Shown here piece after piece: positions 28,969 through 39,365 of a stretch of 64,000 nt of DNA. Below the pieces are notes generated by a model. The model searched no databases. It was given only the letters and a program-made list of their open reading frames with translations, and was not told the origin of the DNA. The DNA lies in assembly GCA_913057435.1 (NCBI GenBank), contig CAJXNY010000001.1:1-64000 (forward strand), read 5' to 3'. The DNA is from an uncultured Oceanospirillaceae bacterium. GTDB lineage: Bacteria > Pseudomonadota > Gammaproteobacteria > Pseudomonadales > Balneatricaceae. The first letter of the stretch is position 1; each line of letters opens with the position of its first letter. A program made the position numbers and the translations under genes.

Positions 28969-29715
28969 ATGCGACAGATATTTGTTTCTGACCTGCATCT
29001 CCAGAATGAGCGCCCGGACCTGATCCGGGCGTTTCTACATTTTCTGGCCACAGATGCACGCCGCGCCAACCAGCTGTTCCTGCTGGGCGATATTTTTGAA
29101 GCATGGATCGGCGATGACGCACCCTTCCCTGGCACGCAGCCGGTGATCGACGCCCTCAAAGTTTTGTCCGACAGTGGTGTAGCGCTATTTTTCCAGCACG
29201 GTAACCGGGATTTCCTGGTGGGCCAGCGGTTTGCCGACGCGGTCGGTGGTCGCCTGCTCAACGACAGTGAAACCATCACTGCAGCCGATGGCCAACCGTT
29301 ATTGCTGATGCACGGCGACCAGCTGTGTACCGACGATACCGAGTATCAGAAAATGCGTGTGATGCTGCGCAACCCGATGTTCCAGCAGAACATTCTGGCG
29401 CAGACAGTAGAACAGCGACTGGCCATGGCAAAACAGTTGCGCGAGACCAGTAAAGCGAAAGGTGCTGAAAAAGCGGAGTACATCACCGATGTCAACGCAG
29501 CAGCAGCAATCTCAGCACTGGAAACTGCTAACACAACACTCCTGTTACATGGCCATACCCACCGCCCGGCAATACATGATGTCACCTTGAGTGATGGCAC
29601 TGCGGCACAGCGTATTGTGCTGGGAGACTGGGATCAGTCAGGCTGGTATGTCGAGTGGGACGAAAACGGCTTTACGCTGATCGATTTTCCGATCGACGGC
29701 TACGCTGCTGACTAG
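28969..29715 (+). CDS. lpxH: UDP-2,3-diacylglucosamine diphosphatase
   Basis: A 248-residue metallophosphoesterase of lipid A synthesis that hydrolyses UDP-2,3-diacylglucosamine to lipid X. Metal motifs are readable: FVSDLHL (near 5), LGDIFEAWIGDD, HGNRDFLVG, LMHGDQL and HGHTHRP. It lies 12 bases after ppiB and was probably co-transcribed with it. Its presence confirms a gram-negative outer membrane. Confidence 0.97.
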   Translation: MRQIFVSDLHLQNERPDLIRAFLHFLATDARRANQLFLLGDIFEAWIGDDAPFPGTQPVIDALKVLSDSGVALFFQHGNRDFLVGQRFADAVGGRLLNDSETITAADGQPLLLMHGDQLCTDDTEYQKMRVMLRNPMFQQNILAQTVEQRLAMAKQLRETSKAKGAEKAEYITDVNAAAAISALETANTTLLLHGHTHRPAIHDVTLSDGTAAQRIVLGDWDQSGWYVEWDENGFTLIDFPIDGYAAD

Positions 29716-29778
29716 GCATGCTCAACAGGCGTACATCTCTGCGCCTGTACTCTAATTTTGTACCATCAACGTTAGCGC

Positions 29779-30192
29779 TCAAACCTGAGCAGGCTCGATC
29801 CCACGCGCATCCGGTTGACCATAACTGAATTCCACGACATGTCCGTTCGGATCACGCAGGCCACAGTAATAGCCCGTCGGCCAGGGCTCATCGACCACTG
29901 GCCACTCCAGACAGCCTTCCTGCGCTGCCCGATGAGCAAGCATATCCACCGCCTCCCGGCTATCCAGTGCAAACCCAAGATGGGAAAAATCAGTGCGCTG
30001 CTGGGCCAGATAAGCTCCCCCCGACAACAGTACGAGAACAAAATCAGAGGCGCTGTCTGAAGTTAACCAGACCACCCGCATGGTGCTGCTGGTACGCTCA
30101 TGGGCAACCTTTAGACCGGCATAGGTCTGATAAAATGCCAGACAGGCATTGATGTCAGCGACATGAAAGGCGGCATGGGTTAATTCAGCCAT
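29779..30192 (-). CDS. VOC-family (glyoxalase/dioxygenase fold) protein
   Basis: A 137-residue protein with one vicinal-oxygen-chelate module pair: MAELTHAAFHVADINACLAFY at the start, HLGFALDS in the middle and RDPNGHVVEFSY at the end. Metal-ligand candidates are His near 10, His near 72 and Glu near 122. It may be a lactoylglutathione lyase-like enzyme or a small resistance protein; the substrate cannot be assigned. It is a single gene converging on lpxH. Confidence 0.85.
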   Translation of the reverse strand: MAELTHAAFHVADINACLAFYQTYAGLKVAHERTSSTMRVVWLTSDSASDFVLVLLSGGAYLAQQRTDFSHLGFALDSREAVDMLAHRAAQEGCLEWPVVDEPWPTGYYCGLRDPNGHVVEFSYGQPDARGIEPAQV

Positions 30193-30309
30193 GGCAACTC
30201 CACTGTGAAGAGAAAGGGACTCAGACAGTATAGGCTGTCACCCCGTCGTCATCAGGTGGATAAACCAGAGGTTCGAAAGAGACCTCTGGCCAGGCTATGA
30301 AACGAACAA

Positions 30310-31482
30310 TCAGAGGCAGCCCTGATCAGACCAGCGGCAGATTGGCGCACTTTTCGCCTCGTTCAGGCAGCCCGTGGCACCACAGATATTGGCGCCTGCG
30401 GTCCAGCTGACGTCCGCTTTATCAGCGGTATCGGGTACCTGCAACGTGTTCAGATACTTAACCCGATACACCGAGCTAAAGCATGAACTCGCCTGATTGA
30501 AGCACTGGGCTCCGTCTTCACAACAGCTGGCAATATCCGTTGGCTGCATATAGGCAAATGCACCCGTCAAAAACCATTGTTTCGGCCCCTGCTGCACCAC
30601 TGGCGGCTGGTTATGCGTACCCTGTTTACCGTCAGCAAAGTTGTAGGGGTCTTTCAGGCCGTTGCTATCACTCAGGTGGATCTCTTCACCACAGACCGAC
30701 GGCTTCCAGCCCGACTGTGTTGCGCCAACGTTGTACGCACAATCTGCTGGTACAGCAGCCTTGGCAGTCAGCGTTTTAGGAGCTTCATCCTGGCCCAGCC
30801 CAAGGAAGGAGTAGCTGTACATTTTGACCGGCTGACCTTTCACCAGCACCGTGCGAACCGCATTATGGCTATTATCACAGTCATCACAGGGGAAAGTTAC
30901 CTGAGCAGAGGCACCGCCCATTTCGGCAATACCGTAGTGGTTGCTGCTCTGCTCGTCGCGCAATGCCAGCCAGGCATACAGACCTTCTTCAAAACCGGTC
31001 AGGGTACGGGTATCCACCTTGACCCCGGCACCCACTTCTTTACTCAACCGGACCGTCAGCATCTCCCACAGCTGATTTGCCCGCTCGCGGTTCTCCTGCT
31101 CCGCAATACGCATCCCCGCCGTCGCCAGCACACTGGCAGATTGCAGATGACACTGCTGCTTCCAGTCAAAGGCTTGCCATTCGGGCTTTCCGCCTTTCAG
31201 TGGCCCATCTTTGCGCACCGCTTCCAGTGCTGCCACCACCTCTTCAGTTACTGCGGGCGCATCCTGCCAGGTTTTACCCCGAACCTCACGTACCGGGTCT
31301 GCCAGCGCACCGACCTTGGGCCCTTCATGACTCAGCCAGCTGCCAGCCTGCTGTTCATAGATGTACAACCGCGTACCACTGCTACCCGCATCGTAGATCA
31401 CATGACAATCGGTTGCAGCCAAAGCCACAGGTGATGCCAGAGCGCTCACGAGTAATACCATTGAGATCAGTTTATTAACCAT
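30310..31482 (-). CDS. Secreted GDA1/CD39-family NTPDase (apyrase)
   Basis: A 390-residue protein with a signal peptide (about 22 residues, ending ALA) and the apyrase conserved regions of eukaryotic ecto-NTPDases: DAGSSGT at residues 31-37, TAGMR at 121-125, the catalytic-base segment FEEGLYAW near 164-171 and EMGGASAQ at 187-194. About a dozen cysteines, mostly in the C-terminal half, suggest disulfides and a periplasmic or extracellular place. It should hydrolyse nucleoside tri- and diphosphates. The start at 31482 has GGAGG six bases upstream. Bacterial examples are few; Legionella Lpg1905 is the best known. No C-terminal membrane anchor is visible. Confidence 0.92.
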   Translation of the reverse strand: MVNKLISMVLLVSALASPVALAATDCHVIYDAGSSGTRLYIYEQQAGSWLSHEGPKVGALADPVREVRGKTWQDAPAVTEEVVAALEAVRKDGPLKGGKPEWQAFDWKQQCHLQSASVLATAGMRIAEQENRERANQLWEMLTVRLSKEVGAGVKVDTRTLTGFEEGLYAWLALRDEQSSNHYGIAEMGGASAQVTFPCDDCDNSHNAVRTVLVKGQPVKMYSYSFLGLGQDEAPKTLTAKAAVPADCAYNVGATQSGWKPSVCGEEIHLSDSNGLKDPYNFADGKQGTHNQPPVVQQGPKQWFLTGAFAYMQPTDIASCCEDGAQCFNQASSCFSSVYRVKYLNTLQVPDTADKADVSWTAGANICGATGCLNEAKSAPICRWSDQGCL

Positions 31483-31728
31483 GCAGTCCTCCATTTTATG
31501 CCGCATTAACCAGTAACAGAATCCTTCTGTTACATCAGTCGCGCAGTATACGGACTCCTGCCAAGGTTGAATAAACTATTGCGCTAAAGTAGACCAAACG
31601 CTAACAGATGAGGCTGGGATAATGCCTTTTTCTGCTAACGTAACTCGGTGATTACCTATATTGGTATAGGATTGATAAATGCGTGCACATATCAAGTGCC
31701 CAATCACCGCCGTATAGAGGATTGTAGG

Positions 31729-32811
31729 TTGAGAAAATTCCTGACTGCTCTGCTAATGAGCACAGTTGCCAGTCTGGCATCCGCAGACGATAACCGCCCG
31801 CTGCCCGCTGTGGTTGTACAGCAAGTCAGTGAGAGCGAATTAAAACAGAGCTTTCGCATGGTAGGCCGGATTGAAGCGGCCGCCAAAGTCGACCTTCTAG
31901 CTCGTGTCTCCGGCTTTCTGGAACAGCGCATGTTTACAGAAGGTAAGAAAGTCGTTGCCGGAGAATCGCTGTTTCTGATCGAACCGGCCACCTATGAAAT
32001 CGCTATGCAGCAGGCCGAAGCCGAACTGGCCGGGGCCCGTGCCGGACTGAAAAATGCCAGCGCCCAGCTGACGCGTAACCAGACCCTGCGCAAACGCGGT
32101 GCCGTCTCTCAGTCGCAGCTGGATCTCAGTACGGCGGAGCGTGATCAGGCCCGCGCCAGCGTACTTAAAGCAGAAGCCGGGCTGCGTGCCGCCCAGCTGG
32201 ATCTCGACTACACCTTAGTAAAATCGCCCATTGCCGGGCGAATCGGCAAGGCACACTACTCCAACGGTAATCTGGTCGGCCCCAACACAGGCAAGCTGGC
32301 CACCGTGGTCCAGCTCGACCCGATTTACGTTGAGCTCTCCGTGAGCGAGAAAGATATGCTCCAGGCACGGCGCGACGGCCTGGTTATGGACAACCCTCCC
32401 GTTGCCCCCAGCCTGGAGTTATCCGATGGCAGCACTTACGCGCACCCTGGCGAGTTCAACTTTGTCAACCCAGAGGTCGACACCAACACTGACACCATCC
32501 GTGTGCGCGCCACCTTCCCCAATCCCGGTGGCGTATTACTGCCCGGCCAGTTCGTCCATGTTCTGGTACAAAGCAAACAGCCGGAAACCGTCCTCAGCGT
32601 ACCGCAATCCGCCGTACAGAAAGACCGGGAAGGCTTTTTTGTCCTCACGGTTGATCGCGATAACACCGTCGAGCTGCGCCGTGTCCGTATGGGCGAACAG
32701 TTCGAAGGCCGCTGGCGAGTACAGCATGGCCTGCTGAAAGGTGAACGGGTAATTATCGAAGGGTTGCAGAAAGCCCGGGCAGGCAGTGTTGTGAAGCCGG
32801 TAGAGGGATAA
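31729..32811 (+). CDS. RND efflux periplasmic adaptor (MexA/AcrA type)
   Basis: A 360-residue membrane-fusion protein. The start is taken as TTG at 31729 because GAGG lies eight bases upstream and it yields a clean signal peptide (LRKFLTALLMS, ending SLASA); an ATG at 31648 lacks one. The lipoyl halves flank a helical hairpin (about 90-160), followed by the beta-barrel (VQLDPIYVELSVSE). It lies 3 bases before the pump gene. No TolC-like gene follows, so the pair would use a TolC encoded elsewhere. No regulator gene is adjacent. Confidence 0.92.
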   Translation: MRKFLTALLMSTVASLASADDNRPLPAVVVQQVSESELKQSFRMVGRIEAAAKVDLLARVSGFLEQRMFTEGKKVVAGESLFLIEPATYEIAMQQAEAELAGARAGLKNASAQLTRNQTLRKRGAVSQSQLDLSTAERDQARASVLKAEAGLRAAQLDLDYTLVKSPIAGRIGKAHYSNGNLVGPNTGKLATVVQLDPIYVELSVSEKDMLQARRDGLVMDNPPVAPSLELSDGSTYAHPGEFNFVNPEVDTNTDTIRVRATFPNPGGVLLPGQFVHVLVQSKQPETVLSVPQSAVQKDREGFFVLTVDRDNTVELRRVRMGEQFEGRWRVQHGLLKGERVIIEGLQKARAGSVVKPVEG

Positions 32812-32814
32812 ACC

Positions 32815-35800
32815 ATGTTTTCACTGTTTTTTATCAATCGGCCCAAATTTGCCCTGGTGATCTCCATTGTGATGGTGATCGCCGGTGCACTGGCCATGCT
32901 CACTCTGCCCATTGCCCAGTATCCTGAAATCACACCACCACAGGTGCAGGTAACCGCCCGCTACCCGGGGGCTAACTCTGAAGTGGTCGAACAGGCCGTT
33001 GCCACACCGATCGAAGCTCAGGTCAACGGCGTCGACGATATGCTGTATATGTCGTCCAGCAGCGCCAACGATGGCAGCTACACCCTGACCATCACCTTCG
33101 CTGTCGGCACCGACCCGGATCAGGCCGCAATCAACGTGCAGAACCGGGTCTCGCTGGCGCAGTCCAGCCTGCCGCAGGAAGTCGTACGCCAGGGCGTCAC
33201 CACCAAAAAGCAGTCAACCAATATGCTGCTGGTTGCCAACATTTACTCGCCGGATAACAGCCATGATGCGCTGTACCTGAGTAACTACGCTTCCATTTAT
33301 ATCCAGGATTCGCTGGCCCGTATTAACGGGGTTGGTTCAGCCAGTCAGTTTGGTGCGCTGGACTACGGTATGCGCATCTGGCTGGACCCGGATCGGCTGA
33401 TGGCTTTGAACCTCAACGCCAGTGATATCAGCACCGCGATCAGTGAGCAGAATATCCAGGCCTCGGTCGGCATTATTGGTCAGCCACCGATTAACAGTGG
33501 CCAGCAGTTTCAATACAGCCTGCGTGCGACCGGTCGCCTGACCAGCCAGAGTGAATTTGAAAACATCCTGGTGCGCGCTAACCCGGATGGCTCCAGCATC
33601 CGCCTGAAAGATGTCGCCCGAGTAGAGCTGGGCTCACAAACGTACAGCTCCAGCACCGCGCTCAATGGTAAAGCCTCTGCCGCCATCGCGGTTTACCAGA
33701 GCCCGGGGGCCAACGCGCTGGATGTGGCGGATGCGGTGTATGCCGAACTGGAGCGGCTCAGCAAGCGCTTCCCTGAGGGCGTCGCGTATGCGGTGCCTTA
33801 TGACAGCACCCTGTCGGTACGCGCGTCCCTGAAAGAAGTTGTTCAGACCCTGGGGATCACCTTTATCCTGGTGGTACTGGTTACCTACATCTTCCTGGCT
33901 GACTGGCGGGCGACGCTGATTCCTGCGGCAACCATTCCGGTCTCACTGATCGGCACCTTCGTGGTACTCAGCATTGCCGGGTTCTCAATCAATACCATCT
34001 CCCTGTTCGCACTGATTCTGGCCATCGGTATCGTAGTGGATGATGCCATTGTGGTGGTGGAGAACGTCAAACGGCATATGGCCGAAGACCACGTCAGCGC
34101 ACCGGAAGCAACCCGGCGAGCAATGAAAGAGGTATTTGGCCCGGTCATCGCCACCACCCTGGTCCTGTTAGCGGTGTTTGTTCCGGTGGCATTTATGCCG
34201 GGCATTACCGGCAAGCTCTACACCGAGTTTGCCCTGACCATCTCAGTGGCCGTTGCCCTGTCATCAATTAACGCCCTGACCCTGTCCCCCGCACTTTGCG
34301 CGCTGTTGCTCAAACGTGGCGAAGCCCCCAGTTCAGGCTTTTTCCACTGGTTTGATGGCCGGGTTAACGCCGCCCGCGACGGCTATGGCCGTAAAGTCGG
34401 CTTTATGAGCCGCAAGCTCTGGTTCAGCCTGGGGTTACTGATCGCCATCGGCGGCGGTGTCGGCTATATGTTCAAGACCATCCCCACCGGCTTTATCCCT
34501 TACGAAGATAACGGTGCACTGTTTGTAAACATCCAGCTGCCCGACGGTGCTTCGCTCAACCGCACCGCCGAGGTGGTCAACCAGGTGGAACAGATCCTGA
34601 TGGCCGAGCCGGGTGTGCGCGACGTGATCAGCGTGAATGGTTTCAGCCTGCTCAGTGGCGGAGCCTCCAACGCGGCACTGGCCATTCCGGTGTTCACCCA
34701 CTGGGATGAACGCACCGCGCCTGAACTGGCCTGGTATCGGATTCTGGCATCAATCAACGCAAAACTGGCCGGGATTGCTGGCGCCAATGTCTTTGCCTTT
34801 CCGACTCCGCCCATCCCTGGGCTGGGCAGCTCCGGCGGGCTTGAGGCGCAAATTCTGGATCTGAATAACGGCTCGCCGCTGGAACTGGCCCAGGCCACCT
34901 CCAGCCTGGCAATTGCCGCTAATCAGCATCCAGCCTTTGCCCAGGTGTTCAGCACCTTCTCGGCCAACGTACCTCAACTGGAACTGAAGATAGACCGCAA
35001 AAAAGCTCAAAGCCTGGGCGTACCCGTGTCCGACCTGTTTGCAACCTTGCAGGCACAGCTGGGCTCCAGCTACGTCAATGATTTCAATCTGTTCGGCAAG
35101 AACTACAAAGTGATACTGCAGGCGGATAGCGAGTTCCGCGATGCGATCGCTGATATCGACCGACTCCATGTGCGCAGCCGCGAGGGCTATCAGATCCCCC
35201 TCAGCTCGCTGGTTTCAGTCAAAACGATCCTGGGGCCACAGACCCTGAGCCGCTTCAACCAGCGCCGTACCGCAGCACTTAATGCCAGCCCGACAGATGG
35301 TGTTAGCAGCGGTGTAGCCATTGCGGCACTGGAGCAGATGGCGCGCGACACCCTGCCCGACGGCTATATTCTGGAATGGACCGGCGCCACCGTACAGGAA
35401 CAGGAGTCCGGCGGTTACGTGGTCTTTATCATGAGCCTGGCAGTCCTGTTTGCCTATCTGTTCCTGGTGGCGCAGTACGAGAGCTGGACCATCCCTCTGG
35501 CGGTAATGCTATCCATTACTGTTGCTCTGTTCGGGGCACTGTTGCCAATGGCCCTGCTGCCTTTCCTGAACAATAATCTCTATGCCCAGATCGGCATTGT
35601 GATGCTGATCGGGCTGGCAGCCAAGTCGGCCATTCTGATCGTTGAGTTCGCCAAGGAACGGCGTGAGCAAGGCGGCCTGTCAATTCTGGATGCCGCCAAT
35701 GAAGCCGCCAGATTGCGCTTTCGGGCGGTAATGATGACCGCGCTGTCCTTTATTCTGGGGGTATTGCCTCTGGTGACAGCATCAGGAGCCGGGGCGGCCA

Positions 35801-35949
35801 GCCGAATCTCGATTGGTTTTGTGGTGCTGGGCGGGATGCTGCTGGCAACGTTCATCGGTATTTTCTTTATTCCACCGCTGTTTGTTGCCATGCAACGACT
35901 ACGCGAATGGGCAAAAGGGAGCGCTAAATCCAGCGAACAGCCCGATTAA
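32815..35949 (+). CDS. RND multidrug efflux pump (AcrB/MexB type)
   Basis: A 1044-residue HAE1-family transporter, close to AcrB (1049). It has the typical start [35 protein letters not shown] split over the first porter loop, and the membrane proton-relay Asp pair in [18 protein letters not shown] second repeat ends with [16 protein letters not shown]. It is a proton-driven trimer that captures drugs or other compounds from periplasm and membrane. It is co-transcribed with the adaptor gene and closed by a strong terminator. Confidence 0.97.
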   Translation: MFSLFFINRPKFALVISIVMVIAGALAMLTLPIAQYPEITPPQVQVTARYPGANSEVVEQAVATPIEAQVNGVDDMLYMSSSSANDGSYTLTITFAVGTDPDQAAINVQNRVSLAQSSLPQEVVRQGVTTKKQSTNMLLVANIYSPDNSHDALYLSNYASIYIQDSLARINGVGSASQFGALDYGMRIWLDPDRLMALNLNASDISTAISEQNIQASVGIIGQPPINSGQQFQYSLRATGRLTSQSEFENILVRANPDGSSIRLKDVARVELGSQTYSSSTALNGKASAAIAVYQSPGANALDVADAVYAELERLSKRFPEGVAYAVPYDSTLSVRASLKEVVQTLGITFILVVLVTYIFLADWRATLIPAATIPVSLIGTFVVLSIAGFSINTISLFALILAIGIVVDDAIVVVENVKRHMAEDHVSAPEATRRAMKEVFGPVIATTLVLLAVFVPVAFMPGITGKLYTEFALTISVAVALSSINALTLSPALCALLLKRGEAPSSGFFHWFDGRVNAARDGYGRKVGFMSRKLWFSLGLLIAIGGGVGYMFKTIPTGFIPYEDNGALFVNIQLPDGASLNRTAEVVNQVEQILMAEPGVRDVISVNGFSLLSGGASNAALAIPVFTHWDERTAPELAWYRILASINAKLAGIAGANVFAFPTPPIPGLGSSGGLEAQILDLNNGSPLELAQATSSLAIAANQHPAFAQVFSTFSANVPQLELKIDRKKAQSLGVPVSDLFATLQAQLGSSYVNDFNLFGKNYKVILQADSEFRDAIADIDRLHVRSREGYQIPLSSLVSVKTILGPQTLSRFNQRRTAALNASPTDGVSSGVAIAALEQMARDTLPDGYILEWTGATVQEQESGGYVVFIMSLAVLFAYLFLVAQYESWTIPLAVMLSITVALFGALLPMALLPFLNNNLYAQIGIVMLIGLAAKSAILIVEFAKERREQGGLSILDAANEAARLRFRAVMMTALSFILGVLPLVTASGAGAASRISIGFVVLGGMLLATFIGIFFIPPLFVAMQRLREWAKGSAKSSEQPD

Positions 35950-35978
35950 TAATCGACGGCTAACGCACTAGAAAACCC

Positions 35979-36007
35979 CGCCGGTCAGCTTGCTGACCGG
36001 CGTTTTT
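35979..36007 (+). terminator. Terminator of the RND operon
   Basis: An 11-bp stem (35979-35989 with 35992-36002) followed by five T. Confidence 0.92.
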
Positions 36008-36028
36008 ATCGCCATAGCACAATGCTAT

Positions 36029-36859
36029 TCAGCATGTATGCAACGCATAGAAGTGATGCACCGGACCATGGCCAGCGCCCACATCCAGCTGGTCAGCATG
36101 GCGGATCGCCTCAGTCATATAGTGCTTGGCCTGTTCAATAGCTTCGGCCATGGGATAGCCTCGGGCCAGAAATGAGGCAATACTGGCCGACAGCGTACAG
36201 CCCGTGCCGTGGGTATTCGTCGTCTCAACCCGGGCACAGGTGTAGCGTTCATGACGCAACGGCCCGATCCAGATATCCGTGCTGTGCTCCCCCGCCTGGT
36301 GGCCACCTTTAACCAGCACAGAGCGACAACCCTGCCCGATCAATCCAGCCCCCAGTGCCAGCACTGCCGCCTCATCAGCAACAGTATCCACCGGTAGCCC
36401 CAGCAACGCATGGGCCTCAGGCAGGTTGGGTGTCACCAGGTCCGCCAGCGGTAACAGCTCACTAATCAGCGTCTGAGCGGCAGACTCCGCCAGCAACGGA
36501 TCACCACTGGTCGCCACCATCACCGGGTCCAGCACCACATTGGCAGGCTGATAGCGTTTAAGCATCGCCGCCACCGTGCGGATGATCTCAGCGTCAGCCA
36601 GCATGCCGATTTTCACCGCATCAATACGGATATCACTGAACACCGCTTCAAATTGCTGCTCAATAAACGCCACTGGCAGCGGCTGTACCGCCTGTACACC
36701 ACAGGTATTTTGCGCGGTAAGCGCGGTGATAATGGAGCAGGCATAACTGCCCGTAGCCGAGATTGCCTTGATATCCGCCTGAATACCGGCACCACCCCCG
36801 CTATCCGAGCCAGCGATGGTCAGCACATTGGGGATCTTCTTCACCGGCGGGAAAGGCAT
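36029..36859 (-). CDS. thiD: Hydroxymethylpyrimidine (phosphate) kinase
   Basis: A 276-residue ribokinase-fold enzyme that phosphorylates HMP and HMP-P in thiamine synthesis. Family marks are VLTIAGSDSGGGAGIQADIKA near the N-terminus (given here in its central form), LDPVMVATSGDPLL and the catalytic NTHGTGCTLSASIASFLA. The ATG is preceded by AGGAA. A TPP riboswitch lies upstream on the same strand, so thiamine pyrophosphate should switch it off. Other thiamine genes, thiS and thiG, lie 1.4 kb away on the opposite strand. Confidence 0.97.
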   Translation of the reverse strand: MPFPPVKKIPNVLTIAGSDSGGGAGIQADIKAISATGSYACSIITALTAQNTCGVQAVQPLPVAFIEQQFEAVFSDIRIDAVKIGMLADAEIIRTVAAMLKRYQPANVVLDPVMVATSGDPLLAESAAQTLISELLPLADLVTPNLPEAHALLGLPVDTVADEAAVLALGAGLIGQGCRSVLVKGGHQAGEHSTDIWIGPLRHERYTCARVETTNTHGTGCTLSASIASFLARGYPMAEAIEQAKHYMTEAIRHADQLDVGAGHGPVHHFYALHTC

Positions 36860-36899
36860 TAGACGGTTCCTGTAGCAATGACGCCGGAACCGGAGGACA

Positions 36900-36916
36900 G
36901 GCGCAACAGCTGCGCC
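36900..36916 (-). promoter_or_regulatory. Hairpin between TPP aptamer and thiD
   Basis: A 6-bp GC-rich stem (GGCGCA with TGCGCC) lies between the aptamer and the thiD start. It may be part of the expression platform. Nearby CCGGTTCCGG could pair with GGAACCG at the ribosome site, which would suggest translational control. Confidence 0.4.
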
Positions 36917-36928
36917 AGGTGTCAGTCA

Positions 36929-37014
36929 GGTTCCCTACGCCCATTAAATGGGATCAGGTTCAACGGGTTCAGCCTCTGGCTATCTCAACCTGCGCCAATG
37001 CACAGGTTCCCCGA
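36929..37014 (-). ncRNA. TPP riboswitch (THI element)
   Basis: On the minus strand the sequence follows the THI-box plan: TCGGGG at the start (37014), TTGAGAT for the CUGAGA bulge, GAACCCGTTGAACCTGATC, and then GCGTAGGGAA at the end. It precedes thiD by about 70 bases. The consensus helix P1 and the pyrimidine-sensing bulge are recognisable by eye. Confidence 0.95.
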
Positions 37015-37195
37015 CCTATTTTCGGTATTGATCTTATCCATTCTCCAGCATCTGAGCAAACTCAATACTAACTGTGCCGCACTGTTTGGTGAATTCTGTA
37101 CCAACCAAATGGCTTGCAACTTGCCTCAGAACGACAGGAGTAATAAACCGGCAACGGATTGCCCGCATGATCATTAGCCCTATCAGGAGATATTG
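37015..37195. other. Gap right of the TPP riboswitch
   Basis: The rest of the 336-base gap between thiD and the 310-aa gene. It should hold the divergent promoters; no further element is visible. Confidence 0.5.
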
Positions 37196-38128
37196 ATGAG
37201 TTTTGCTATTGGCGCAAGATCACAATCAATCTATCAGCCACTTGAGCTGGCGCACCTGCCCACTGCTGAAGTCAAAACGCTCAGTTTTGATAACTACCAG
37301 CAAAAACAGGAGCAAGAACTACGAGTAGACCCAGCGGTTGAGGCCCGCCAGCTACGACAGCAGCGAGCAGATGCTCAGGGTGCCATCCCTGACCATTCTG
37401 CGGGGCTGGAAGGTGCTCAGGATGTATCAAGCAGCCCACCTATTGATACATTACAGTCACTGTTTCAACGTCAGCAGCTAATGTCCAGCATCACTGCTGG
37501 CGAGCATACGGCTCTACAGTCCGGCCAGCTAACTGAACTGAAAGCGACAATTCAGCAACAACCCGCAGACACGACTCTCAGTACTGCGATACCGGCGACA
37601 CCGGCGACACCGGCGACACCTTCAGGCTCATCGGCTGGCCAGCAGGATATCGAAGCGATGATGGCGGCTCGCTCCCCTGACCCAAATGATAGTAATAAGC
37701 CTGCAGACCTGGCGACAAAAAGGGCCGAAGCAAAAGAAGCAGAAGAGCGGCGTCAGCAAAAAGCCACTGACGATGCTGTAACAGAACGTAAGCTCAATGC
37801 AGAACAGATAACAGAGTTTGTCGACGCTATTCGTAAAGGCGAGACACTGGAGAAAGATAAGTCTGAGGATGCACCCGCTGAATTCAGCCAGAAAGGGGCA
37901 TCTGATAATAAAACACCCCCTAAAGCTGACCCCTACCTGGCTGCCATGAAGCAGACAACAGCAATGAACCCGTCTCTCAGTGCCCACGCTCTCCCTCAGC
38001 AAAGCAGCACTGGACACTCAGCGCTAGCCCAGCAGATCCGTACGGATAATTTCATTGCGGACATTCAAAACATGCAGGCCATGCAATTTGGCACCGCAAA
38101 GGGCAGCCAGCTATCTGCCGCAGCCTGA
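37196..38128 (+). CDS. Unknown low-complexity protein
   Basis: A 310-residue protein rich in Gln, Ala, Ser and Pro that I do not recognise. ATG at 37196 has GGAGA five bases upstream. A short Ala-Thr-Pro tandem (ATPATPATP, coded by three 9-base units at about 37588-37616) is followed by a charged helical region rich in Lys and Glu (about 170-225), probably coiled coil. There is no signal peptide or membrane span. The composition is that of a disordered, phosphodonor- or surface-linked scaffold, but no function can be assigned. Confidence 0.75.
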   Translation: MSFAIGARSQSIYQPLELAHLPTAEVKTLSFDNYQQKQEQELRVDPAVEARQLRQQRADAQGAIPDHSAGLEGAQDVSSSPPIDTLQSLFQRQQLMSSITAGEHTALQSGQLTELKATIQQQPADTTLSTAIPATPATPATPSGSSAGQQDIEAMMAARSPDPNDSNKPADLATKRAEAKEAEERRQQKATDDAVTERKLNAEQITEFVDAIRKGETLEKDKSEDAPAEFSQKGASDNKTPPKADPYLAAMKQTTAMNPSLSAHALPQQSSTGHSALAQQIRTDNFIADIQNMQAMQFGTAKGSQLSAAA

Positions 38129-38156
38129 CCTCACTGGCCTAACAATCACCGGACAA

Positions 38157-38174
38157 CTGGCCCTTTTGGGCCAG
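38157..38174 (+). terminator. Weak terminator after the 310-aa gene
   Basis: A 7-bp GC-rich stem (38157-38163 with 38168-38174) with a TTTT loop, but no T-run after it. Confidence 0.5.
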
Positions 38175-38242
38175 ACCGGAGCCAGCCACGATAAAAAGAG
38201 ATGAGATACAAACAGATAAAACCAGTCCGACGGATAACATAG

Positions 38243-38446
38243 ATGATCAGCATCGAAGTAAACGGCCAGTCAAGGGAACTGGCCAGCGGTAGCTCAATCA
38301 CCGACCTGCTTACCGACATGGCACTAACCGGCCAGCGTGTCGCAGTGGAATGTAATATGGAAATTATTCCCCGTAGCCAGCATGCAAGCATGGCTCTGAA
38401 GGCGGGTGACCAACTTGAAATTGTCCACGCCATCGGCGGCGGCTAA
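38243..38446 (+). CDS. thiS: Sulfur carrier protein ThiS
   Basis: A 67-residue ubiquitin-like carrier ending in Gly-Gly-Gly, the tail that is adenylated and thiocarboxylated to deliver sulfur to the thiazole. The conserved LASGSSITDLL start and VAVECNMEIIPR block are present. It lies 24 bases before thiG and works directly with it. Confidence 0.95.
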   Translation: MISIEVNGQSRELASGSSITDLLTDMALTGQRVAVECNMEIIPRSQHASMALKAGDQLEIVHAIGGG

Positions 38447-38470
38447 TACACACAATAATAAGGAATCAGT

Positions 38471-39271
38471 ATGACCAACGACAGTGCGATCTATTCCGAC
38501 CCGCTGATCATTGACGGTAAAGCCTACAATTCACGTCTGCTGGTAGGCACCGGAAAGTACAAGGACATGGACGAGACTCGCCAGGCCATTGAAGCCAGTG
38601 GCGCGGAAATTGTAACGCTGGCGGTACGGCGTACCAATATTGGCCAGAACCCGGACGAACCCAATCTGCTGGACGTGATCTCGCCAGATAAATACACCAT
38701 CCTGCCGAACACCGCAGGCTGCTATACCGCCGAAGATGCTGTGCGCACCTGTCGGCTGGCACGGGAACTGCTGGGCGGTCATGATCTGGTCAAACTGGAA
38801 GTACTGGGTGATCAAAAAACCCTTTACCCCAATATGGTTGAAACGATCAAGGCCACTCAGACACTGGTTAAAGATGGCTTTAAAGTGATGGTCTACTGTA
38901 ACGACGACCCTATCGTTGCCAAGCAGCTGGAAGAGATGGGCTGTGTCGCAGTGATGCCACTGGGCTCATTGATCGGCTCCGGGCTGGGTATTCTCAACCC
39001 GCACAATATCCGCATCATTATGGAAAGCGCACAGGTTCCCGTGCTGGTTGACGCCGGTGTTGGCACTGCCTCTGATGCCGCACTGGCAATGGAGATGGGC
39101 TGTGCGGGTGTGCTGATGAATACTGCCATTGCGGCCGCCAAAAGCCCGGTATTAATGGCCTCTGCAATGCGAAAAGCGATTGAATCAGGCCGAGAAGCCT
39201 TCCTGGCTGGTCGCATGCCACGTAAGAAATACGCCAGTGCTTCATCGCCGATGGAAGGGATTATTGGCTGA
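38471..39271 (+). CDS. thiG: Thiazole synthase ThiG
   Basis: A 266-residue TIM-barrel enzyme that builds thiazole phosphate from deoxyxylulose phosphate, dehydroglycine and ThiS thiocarboxylate. The N-terminus [10 protein letters not shown] and the VKLEVLGD segment with the Schiff-base Lys are present, as is the phosphate loop [19 protein letters not shown] (given in part). It forms an operon with thiS; thiH or thiO, needed for dehydroglycine, is not in the window. Confidence 0.97.
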   Translation: MTNDSAIYSDPLIIDGKAYNSRLLVGTGKYKDMDETRQAIEASGAEIVTLAVRRTNIGQNPDEPNLLDVISPDKYTILPNTAGCYTAEDAVRTCRLARELLGGHDLVKLEVLGDQKTLYPNMVETIKATQTLVKDGFKVMVYCNDDPIVAKQLEEMGCVAVMPLGSLIGSGLGILNPHNIRIIMESAQVPVLVDAGVGTASDAALAMEMGCAGVLMNTAIAAAKSPVLMASAMRKAIESGREAFLAGRMPRKKYASASSPMEGIIG

Positions 39272-39365
39272 TATTACCCGCACGTTCACGGGGTGTACGC
39301 AAAGTAACCCCGTGACAGCGCTCTGCACATGGCAATCACGACACTGAAGCGTACGGTGCGGCCTG

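Noticed and set aside
28217-29122. A 301-codon minus-strand frame across ppiB and lpxH
   Set aside because: It overlaps two well-supported genes on the other strand and has no ribosome site.
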